A DNA stretch of 46,864 bases, from contig ONLL01000045.1 of the NCBI GenBank assembly GCA_900318685.1, positions 1 to 46,864 of the forward strand, read 5' to 3'. Below, piece by piece: positions 16,522-22,277 of this stretch (position 1 is its first letter; each line of letters starts with the position of its first letter). Below the pieces are notes generated by a model that saw only the letters and a list, made by a program, of their open reading frames with translations, did no database searches and was not told where the DNA came from. The position numbers were made by a program, and so were the translations under genes. The DNA comes from an uncultured Prevotellaceae bacterium (GTDB taxonomy: Bacteria > Bacteroidota > Bacteroidia > Bacteroidales > Bacteroidaceae).

Positions 16522-16932
16522 ATGGACGTAGAACGCATCAACCAGCTCATCAACGAGCGCCCCAACCTGAGTACTGCCCTCGGCATGGAGTTCATCTCCA
16601 CTGCGGAGGACGACACCTGCATGGCACGCATGAAGGTAGACGAACGCAATCGGCAGCCTTTCGGATTCCTCAGCGGAGGGGCATCGCTGGCTCTGGCCGA
16701 GAACGTGGCGGGCGTGGGCTCGTCGGCTCTCTGCCCAGGGTGTGCCTGCGTGGGAATAGAGGTCAGCGGCAGCCATGTGAAAGCTGTGGTCGAGGGCGAC
16801 GTCGTCACGGCCTATGCGCGCCTGCTTCATCAGGGATCGACACTTCATGTGTGGAATGTTGACATCAAGGACACGGCAGGCGACCTGATCTCTAATGTGC
16901 GTGTCACCAACTATATCGTACGCCAGAAATGA
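16522..16932 (+). CDS. Hotdog-fold thioesterase, probable DHNA-CoA hydrolase (menaquinone pathway)
   Basis: A 136-residue PaaI/YbgC-type hotdog thioesterase. The signature stretch RQPFGFLSGGASLALAENVAG contains the central hotdog helix and the active-site Glu. HVKAVVEGDVVTAYARLLHQGST matches the following strand block. Sequence alone would only say acyl-CoA thioesterase. Its place directly before menF and menD, with a 4-bp overlap to menF, points to hydrolysis of 1,4-dihydroxy-2-naphthoyl-CoA. Length is normal. It is the first gene after the promoter at 16431-16462. Confidence 0.85.
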   Translation: MDVERINQLINERPNLSTALGMEFISTAEDDTCMARMKVDERNRQPFGFLSGGASLALAENVAGVGSSALCPGCACVGIEVSGSHVKAVVEGDVVTAYARLLHQGSTLHVWNVDIKDTAGDLISNVRVTNYIVRQK

Positions 16933-18035
16933 ACAGCTTCGCCATCTTCCGACTGCCGCACGAGCGGCAAGGCACTCTCATGCTGCAAACCACAGGCGAG
17001 CCGCTGCAGCTCCGCCACCCTGACGAGCTGCGCCACAAGCAGGGATTCGTCATGGCTCCTTTCATGGCCACGAGCCTTCCCCTGCTCCTCATCCAGCCCG
17101 ACACCGTCGCGACCTTTTCCTCGGCCGAGGAGCTGCTGCGGCTGATGGATGGCATAAGCCCCCTCCAACCTCCCCCCGAAGGGGGAGGCCACAGCGCCGG
17201 AGTTTTGTGCGAGGGAAGCCTCCCCCTTCAGGGGGAGGTTGGAGGGAGCCGGGCCTCGTATGCTGCCGACTTCGCCCGTTTCCATCACGAGCTGCAGGCA
17301 GGAACCTACCAGAAGCTGGTGCTCTCACGATGTGCCGAAGAACCCAACACGGGCGATGCCACTCCTGTTGAGCTCTTCATCCGCGCCTGCAGGCTCTATC
17401 CCCGACTGTTCATCGCACTCGTCTCCACGCCTCAGGCAGGCACCTGGCTCACTGCCACACCTGAGATTCTGCTCGAAGGCGACCATCAGCTGTGGCGCAC
17501 CATTGCCCTCGCAGGAACGATGCAGCTCAGCGGCGACGACCTCAACGGCGAGGGCGAGCAGATCCACTGGAGCGTGAAGAACATCCAGGAGCAGCGCTAT
17601 GTTGCCTCCTACGTCGCCGACTGCCTCAAGCGCCTCGGCATCGATTATCTCGAGACAGGACCCCAGACCGTCCGTGCCGCCCAGCTGGTGCATCTGCGCA
17701 GCGACTTCACCTTCGCCCTCGATCAGCACGTCCAGCTGTGCGACCTGCTCGCAGCCCTCCATCCCACGCCTGCCGTCTGCGGACTGCCCAAGGACGAGGC
17801 CCTGCGTTTCATCATCGGCCAGGAGCATAGTCCCCGCCGCTACTACAGCGGATACATGGGTCCGCTCTCCCCGTCTTCCACCCATCTCTACGTTTCCCTC
17901 CGCTGCATGCAGATCGAGCCCAGCCGCTACCTGCTCTATGCCGGCGGCGGAATCCTGAAGGACAGCCGCGAGCCCGAAGAATGGCAAGAGACAGAGTCAA
18001 AGCTCCTGACCATGCGCTCGCTCCTGACCCCCTAG
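16929..18035 (+). CDS. menF: Isochorismate synthase carrying an in-frame palindromic repeat insertion
   Basis: A 368-residue chorismate-binding enzyme that converts chorismate to isochorismate for menaquinone. Family motifs are intact in the C-terminal two thirds: KLVLSRC, TPEILLEG, ALAGTMQLSG, GLPKDEALRFI, YYSGYMGPLS, YAGGGILKDS and EWQETESKLLTM. Together these cover the Mg2+ and chorismate site. It overlaps the thioesterase by 4 bp (ATGA). Residues about 78-106 (SPLQPPPEGGG, then LPLQGEVGG) are encoded by an 86-bp double hairpin at 17161-17246 that is not part of the family fold. The insertion keeps the frame and lies before the catalytic core, so the enzyme may still work with an added surface loop. 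Confidence 0.9.
   Translation: MNSFAIFRLPHERQGTLMLQTTGEPLQLRHPDELRHKQGFVMAPFMATSLPLLLIQPDTVATFSSAEELLRLMDGISPLQPPPEGGGHSAGVLCEGSLPLQGEVGGSRASYAADFARFHHELQAGTYQKLVLSRCAEEPNTGDATPVELFIRACRLYPRLFIALVSTPQAGTWLTATPEILLEGDHQLWRTIALAGTMQLSGDDLNGEGEQIHWSVKNIQEQRYVASYVADCLKRLGIDYLETGPQTVRAAQLVHLRSDFTFALDQHVQLCDLLAALHPTPAVCGLPKDEALRFIIGQEHSPRRYYSGYMGPLSPSSTHLYVSLRCMQIEPSRYLLYAGGGILKDSREPEEWQETESKLLTMRSLLTP
17161..17246. repeat. 86-bp GC-rich double-hairpin repeat inserted inside menF
   Basis: The outer arms are a perfect 16-bp inverted repeat: CCCTCCAACCTCCCCC (17161-17176) and GGGGGAGGTTGGAGGG (17231-17246). Each arm lies within its own smaller hairpin (17169-17188 and 17219-17238, CCTCCCCC...GGGGGAGG). 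The 42 bp between these hairpins is unlike menF coding sequence. The shape is that of a REP/BIME- or MITE-like element. Confidence 0.85.
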
Positions 18036-18038
18036 CAT

Positions 18039-18078
18039 CGAAATCGCGAAATATCGAAATCCCGAAATCCCGAAAAAA
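18039..18078. repeat. Five octamer repeats between menF and menD
   Basis: CGAAATCG, CGAAATAT, CGAAATCC, CGAAATCC and CGAAAAAA follow one another without gaps, a period of exactly 8 bp. They fill most of the 58-bp gap between the menF stop and the menD start. Confidence 0.8.
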
Positions 18079-18093
18079 TCAAACCCCTCCCCC

Positions 18094-19743
18094 GTGTACA
18101 GCAACAAAGACTCCGTCAACATACTCACCGCCCTCCTCGTGGCCCATGGCATCCGTCATGCCGTGGTATGCCCAGGCTCGCGCAATGCTCCCATCGTGCA
18201 CAACTTCAACGAATGCCCTGACATCGAGTGCCACCCCGTCACCGACGAACGCTCGGCAGCATTCTTCGCACTGGGCATCGCCCAGGCCACCGACCAGCCC
18301 GTGGCCGTCTGCGTCACCTCAGGCACGGCGCTGCTCAACGTGGCTCCTGCCGTAGCCGAGGCTCACTACCAGCATCAGGCCCTCGTCGTCATCTCGGCCG
18401 ACCGTCCAGCCCAATGGATAGGCCAGCTCGACGGACAGACCTTGCAGCAGCCGGGAGCACTGCAGCCGTGGGTGGAGAAAAGCGTCGACCTGCCCGAGGA
18501 CAATCCCTACTATGCCAACCGCCTGGTCAATGAGGCACTCATCGAGGCCACGGCCGACCATCACCCTTGCGTACACATCAACGTGCCGCTGTCCGAGCCC
18601 CTGTTCCAGTTCGACGTGCAGGAGCTGCCTCAGCAGCGTGTCATTCGCCGCTACACGCCCACTGCCGACTACAGCTGCCTGCCACAGGCGCTGCTCGACG
18701 ATTTCCTGCAGGCGCAGCGCCCGCTCATCGTCTTCGGACAGCTCAGCCCCCACCGTTTCCACTACGAGGGCGTCGACCATCTCTTCAGCCATGTCATCGT
18801 CCTCCATGAGGCACTGGCGCCCTTCACCTCAGTCAGCCATTTCGAGCATTTCCTGGGCACCGATGCCCAGCCGCCACACCCCGACTTCATCCTCCATGTG
18901 GGCGATGCCATCGTCAGCAAACGACTGAAAGCCTATCTCCGCCAGGCTCACCAAGCCCGGACATGGCGCATCAACGTCACAGGACAGGTGGAGGACACCT
19001 TCCTCAACCTGCGTGGCATCGTCAAGGGCGATGCCGAACGGCTGCTGCAGTCGCTCGACAATAAGCTTGCAGCCTATCGCACCACCCACCACGACGAATC
19101 ACGGGCTCGCTACCGCCGTCAATGGCTCAGTGCACTCTCGAGGCACTCTGTCGATGCTCCTGACACGCCCTCGACGCCTTCCGGCAAGCCCTTCTCCGAG
19201 GCTTCCGTCGTAGCAGCATTCGAACAGGCGCTGGCCACCTATGCCCTGCCCTATCATGTGCATTACGCCAACAGCACCCCTATCCGCCTGGCCAACGACT
19301 ATGCCCACGGCCATCCTGTCTGGTGCAACCGTGGTGTCAACGGCATCGACGGCAGCCTCAGCACGGCAGCAGGCTTCGCTGCAGCGCTCAGTAAAGATAG
19401 TCCAGCATCAAAAGAAACAGTTTTTTGCGTTATTGGTGACCTCAGCTTCTTCTACGATCAGAACGCACTCTGGAACCAACAACTCACGGGCAACCTGCGC
19501 ATCCTGCTGCTCAACAACGGCGGAGGAGCCATCTTCCAGCAGCTCAAGGGACTCGAACAGAGCCCTGCCTGCCCTCGTCTCGTCGCTGCCACCCATCACG
19601 CCACCGCCGAGGGCATCTGCCATCAGAACGACATCTACTATCAGCTGGTCACCCGGCCCGCCGATCTTCCCTCGGCCCTCGACCTCCTCCTCCATGCCGA
19701 CCTCTCCCGTCCCATGGTCCTAGAGGCCCTCTTCCAGCCATAG
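18094..19743 (+). CDS. menD: 2-succinyl-5-enolpyruvyl-6-hydroxy-3-cyclohexene-1-carboxylate synthase
   Basis: A 549-residue thiamine-diphosphate enzyme of menaquinone synthesis that joins isochorismate and 2-oxoglutarate. The N-terminal PYR domain shows HAVVCPGSRNAPIVH and VTDERSAAFFALG, the latter including the conserved Glu. The C-terminal PP domain shows GVNGIDGSLSTAAGFA and the ThDP motif GDLSFFYDQNALWN, then LRILLLNNGGGAIF. Length is normal. The start is a GTG at 18094 (MYSNKDSVNILTALL), which agrees with the usual family N-terminus; no ATG fits. The genes that usually follow (menB, menC, menE) are not here. The next gene downstream is on the other strand and broken. Confidence 0.95.
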   Translation: MYSNKDSVNILTALLVAHGIRHAVVCPGSRNAPIVHNFNECPDIECHPVTDERSAAFFALGIAQATDQPVAVCVTSGTALLNVAPAVAEAHYQHQALVVISADRPAQWIGQLDGQTLQQPGALQPWVEKSVDLPEDNPYYANRLVNEALIEATADHHPCVHINVPLSEPLFQFDVQELPQQRVIRRYTPTADYSCLPQALLDDFLQAQRPLIVFGQLSPHRFHYEGVDHLFSHVIVLHEALAPFTSVSHFEHFLGTDAQPPHPDFILHVGDAIVSKRLKAYLRQAHQARTWRINVTGQVEDTFLNLRGIVKGDAERLLQSLDNKLAAYRTTHHDESRARYRRQWLSALSRHSVDAPDTPSTPSGKPFSEASVVAAFEQALATYALPYHVHYANSTPIRLANDYAHGHPVWCNRGVNGIDGSLSTAAGFAAALSKDSPASKETVFCVIGDLSFFYDQNALWNQQLTGNLRILLLNNGGGAIFQQLKGLEQSPACPRLVAATHHATAEGICHQNDIYYQLVTRPADLPSALDLLLHADLSRPMVLEALFQP

Positions 19744-19745
19744 AT

Positions 19746-19780
19746 ATCTTTCATCTCTCATCTTTCATCTCTCATTTTTC
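19746..19780. repeat. Five heptamer repeats at the convergent ends of menD and the pseudogene
   Basis: ATCTTTC, ATCTCTC, ATCTTTC, ATCTCTC and ATTTTTC run without gaps. The tract begins 2 bp after the menD stop. It overlaps the stop codon of the minus-strand pseudogene (19765). Confidence 0.82.
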
Positions 19781-20383
19781 TTGTTTTTCATCACGCCAAG
19801 CTCCACCTTGTACTTCCCTACCACGTCAGCGGTCTCGATGTTCGAGGGGCCTGGCTCTTTCACCTTGACAGGAGTGTCCACATTTATCCATTTGAAGACG
19901 GCAGTGGGGACCTTACGGTTCGACATGCCACCATACACCTTGTCTTTGGTGAACGGGATTCCGGCGCCCTGAATGTCCTTCACCAGGTTGTCGTAGAACT
20001 GATCAGCTTCGCTTTTCGTGTCGAAGAAGAAGCCATACCAGGTCCTGTCGTCATACCAGGCATAGTAACAAAAGCCAATCCGCACACCGCGATAAGTGAA
20101 AGGCTTCGCCGGCATGGAGGCCAGGCGACATATTCATCGATTCGCAGGTGCCGAAAGCATCAGTCACCTCCTGCCAGGCAATTTCCCTGGTGGGCATATA
20201 GGCATTGATGCACGTGAAGGGGAAATAGAGCAGGTCTTCGATGGAGCGTTCCCTGTCGCCTATCGGAGTGGGGGTCAATGGTTTTTCCTGAGTGCCCACA
20301 CGATGTTGGGCGACGGATGTTGCTGGCGACAACAGCAGTAGGAGCGCCATCTATGCAGCGCAGAAAGTTGTTCTTTTCATCAT
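19765..20383 (-). pseudogene. Broken gene for a small exported protein (nonsense codon plus frameshift)
   Basis: Translation from the ATG pair at 20378-20383 gives MMKRTTFCAA, then an in-frame TAG (20351-20353), then MALLLLLSPATSVAQ. The two halves make one good signal peptide if the TAG is read through. The reading continues through ERSIEDLLYFPFTCINAYM and CESMNMSP to about 20125. Conservation-like sequence then moves to another frame: FTYRGVRIGFCYYAWYDDR through FKWINVDTP to the stop at 19765. The gene therefore needs both a stop reversal and a one-base shift near 20100-20130. The mature product would be about 180 residues, aromatic-rich, of no family I recognise. A promoter (-7 TAACTTTG at 20427-20434) is still present. 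Confidence 0.72.
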
Positions 20384-20426
20384 ATCAATGTTCAGTTTAA
20401 GTAAGTTACGATTCATATTTCGGTTG

Positions 20427-20434
20427 CAAAGTTA
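20427..20434 (-). promoter_or_regulatory. -7 box upstream of the broken exported-protein gene
   Basis: TAACTTTG on the minus strand, about 45 bp before the ATG at 20383 and immediately after the stop of the chimeric gene (20453). No good -33 box was found at 19-21 bp. Confidence 0.5.
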
Positions 20435-20452
20435 CCTGAAAGTACCTTCGTG

Positions 20453-21352
20453 CTATTGCTCACGGAAACGGATGGATTGCGTCTGCCAGTCCATCTCCTC
20501 GATGATGGCAAGCGACTCCAGGCGATAGCCCTCCTCACGCAGCAGGCGACCGCCCTTCTGCTGGCCTTTCTCCACGGCGATGCCGATGCCTGCCACCTCG
20601 CCACCAGCCTGACGTACCAAGTCTATGAGGGAATGGACAGCCTGACCGTCGGCCAGGAAATCGTCGACTATCAGCACGCGGTCCGTAGGGTGCAGATAGG
20701 GCCGCGACACAAAGACGCTATTCATCTTCTTATGAGTGAACGAAAAGGCTTTCGACACATACTTGTCGTCGGTACTGTTGGCCGTCTCGCTCTTTTTTGC
20801 AAACACCACGGGTACGTCGTAGAGGTTTCCCAACATCGTGGCGATGGCGATGCCGCTCGACTCAATGGTCAGCACCCGGTTCATGGCCACCTTGCCCACC
20901 AGCGCTCCCATGCCGGCCTCACGAAAGAGCTGCATCAGCAGGCGGGTGCCCGCGGTATGAGTGGTGGCAAACACACAGGCCCGCATGGTACCGAAGTGCC
21001 ACAGGTCGCGCACAAAACGACGATACATCCGCTCGGCATAGCCCGTGTCGGCAAACTTCATTTCCTCAGGGAAGGTGTATTGCTTGAGCCATGGCATCAG
21101 TTCCAAATCCATCGCGATGCCTTGGTTACGATACTGAGGAGCATGCACATGAAGGTCGTTCATGGCCGGAATCAGCAGACGGTCGCCGAAATCCGTGACT
21201 TCCGCGCCCTCACCATCTAGCGATGCCAGATCTGCAGCCACCCCTGTCACACGTCCGTCGGCACCTACGGCTATATAACCGTTCTCCAATACCTCAAAAC
21301 GGTTTTGCTCCTTCGTATATAGAATATGAGCCTTATATACCTTCTTCATCAT
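20453..21352 (-). CDS. Chimeric ORF: N-terminal guanine deaminase fused to C-terminal xanthine phosphoribosyltransferase
   Basis: A continuous 299-residue frame made of two unrelated enzymes. Residues about 1-156 match the start of guanine deaminase: an N-terminal beta part, LLIPAMNDLHVHAPQ with the HxH metal pair, MDLELMPWLKQYTFPEE and ACVFATTHTAGT, ending at GALVGKVAMN. From about 157, RVLTIESSGIAIATML starts a xanthine phosphoribosyltransferase at its first core strand. It continues with VPVVFAKKSET and the PRPP loop VLIVDDFLADGQA, and ends with ESLAIIEEMD. The deaminase lacks about two thirds, including the later His and Asp metal ligands, and cannot be active. The transferase lacks its N-terminal 50 or so residues (hood) but keeps the PRTase core. 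An in-frame deletion joining neighbouring guaD and xpt genes is the simplest origin. The GTG at 21358 is a less likely start. Confidence 0.8.
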   Translation of the reverse strand: MMKKVYKAHILYTKEQNRFEVLENGYIAVGADGRVTGVAADLASLDGEGAEVTDFGDRLLIPAMNDLHVHAPQYRNQGIAMDLELMPWLKQYTFPEEMKFADTGYAERMYRRFVRDLWHFGTMRACVFATTHTAGTRLLMQLFREAGMGALVGKVAMNRVLTIESSGIAIATMLGNLYDVPVVFAKKSETANSTDDKYVSKAFSFTHKKMNSVFVSRPYLHPTDRVLIVDDFLADGQAVHSLIDLVRQAGGEVAGIGIAVEKGQQKGGRLLREEGYRLESLAIIEEMDWQTQSIRFREQ

Positions 21353-21410
21353 CAGCACTAATGACCTATGGCCAATCAGCTTTAAGCACGCGGATCAAGA
21401 GTTCCTGTGA

Positions 21411-21641
21411 TTATAACCTATTGACAGCAGTGTTATAAAAGCCATTGGCCCGATGGGTGGCAACTTCTGCCAATGTATTTTCAGCACTCTCTATACGATA
21501 GCGTACAATACTTATTCTCTGTTCCTGAGTCAATGGTGAGTTCTTCTTCTCCAACTGGCTGCGCAACCGCAATACTATTGAGTTCCTTGGAATATGGGAG
21601 CGGCTAATGAATCCGAATTTTAATTGTGCCGAATTCGACAT
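21411..21641 (-). pseudogene. Truncated HEPN-domain protein
   Basis: A 76-residue frame ends EQRISIVRYRIESAENTLAEVATHRANGFYNTAVNRL and stops. That is the first half of a HEPN domain (helix with RxxxAxxxL, then GFYNxAVNRL). Intact family members continue with YYACFYA and another 50 or more residues, including the Rx4-6H nuclease motif where present. Here the TTA of Leu is followed by TAA. No partner nucleotidyltransferase (MNT) gene is beside it. It is most likely a relic of a HEPN/MNT toxin-antitoxin-type gene. Confidence 0.65.
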
Positions 21642-21681
21642 AATTAAATCTCAGGCCAGACTGAACTGACAGAGTGACCAT

Positions 21682-21831
21682 AGAGTACCAGAGTACCAGA
21701 GTACCATTTGCGATTTTCAAAATGGCAGTATGATAGTAACAATTTATAAGTATATATTATTATATTATATATTATTATATATAATAATATATAATATAAG
21801 AAACTCTGGTACTCTGATACTCTGGTACTCT
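21682..21831. repeat. Palindromic element: octamer-repeat arms around a 40-bp perfect AT palindrome
   Basis: The left arm is three AGAGTACC octamers (21682-21705). The right arm (21808-21831) is GGTACTCT, GATACTCT, GGTACTCT, the reverse complement of the left arm with one mismatch in 24 bp. Between them is an AT-rich core whose part 21760-21799 is a perfect 40-bp palindrome. A degenerate further unit (GGAACTCT) follows the right arm. No coding potential; the overlapping frames consist of Tyr/Ile strings from the repeat. Confidence 0.85.
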
Positions 21832-21980
21832 TTCGACTGGCGCTCTGGAACTCTGTCGATGGCGCTATGTGTACCATGCTGACAGGGAAATAAGACGGAA
21901 ATAAGAAAGTTACAAGTCGCTGTGATATAGCTCGTTAGGCGGTTTTCGGAGAGGATTTTCGGAGGATTTTTGGCCAAAAA

Positions 21981-22012
21981 TTTGGGTGGCATTATTATTT
22001 TTTGTACCTTTG
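21981..22012 (+). promoter_or_regulatory. Consensus promoter reading into a region without a plus-strand gene
   Basis: Plus strand: -33 TTTG at 21981-21984, exactly 20 bp, and -7 TACCTTTG at 22005-22012. Both boxes match consensus. An inverted repeat ACTAGC...GCTAGT (22014-22019 and 22027-22032) follows at once. The next 250 bp hold no plausible plus-strand ORF. Confidence 0.7.
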
Positions 22013-22018
22013 CACTAG

Positions 22019-22270
22019 CATTAACAGCTAGTGTGAGAACAGGCTGCACCTCAGCATAGAGCAAGCTCTCTGCTTTCGGTTTGCACTGTCCTTGCCGTTG
22101 CTTAGTGAAGCAACGGCGATTGCACACCTGCATTGAAAGGATGCTCTACAGGCAGTCATATTGTTCGCCCATGCGCATGAAGACGGTACCGCATGCGCAC
22201 TACGACGGTAGGCGAAGCACATAGCGACTATCCCTGACGGTGGTGACAAGGAGCCGCAGCCGACAAGGCG
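22019..22270 (+). ncRNA. Candidate structured non-coding RNA
   Basis: This is the non-coding interval transcribed by the promoter at 21981-22012. It contains a 9-bp perfect stem with a tetraloop (CCGTTGCTT at 22095-22103, AAGCAACGG at 22108-22116). A GAGCAAGCTC palindrome lies near 22060. Two copies of CATGCGCA lie between 22170 and 22200. It runs antiparallel into the nucleoside kinase gene, whose stop is at 22278. No tRNA, 6S, RNase P or tmRNA signature was recognised. It could also be a dispersed genomic repeat that carries a promoter. The 3' end is an estimate; no clear terminator was found. Confidence 0.4.
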
Positions 22271-22277
22271 CCCGTCG

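Noticed and set aside
21661-21831. CRISPR array suspected from AGAGTACC repeats
   Set aside because: Units are contiguous octamers with no spacers, and the other arm is their reverse complement.
21765-22133. Minus-strand frame of 122 codons across the AT palindrome and the promoter-bearing region
   Set aside because: Its second half is translated palindrome (Tyr/Ile strings) and it runs antisense through a consensus promoter. There is no start context and no domain.
22019-22270. tRNA, tmRNA, 6S RNA or RNase P RNA in the non-coding interval
   Set aside because: No cloverleaf, no CCA end, and no conserved core of these RNAs was found by eye. It is kept only as an unclassified candidate.
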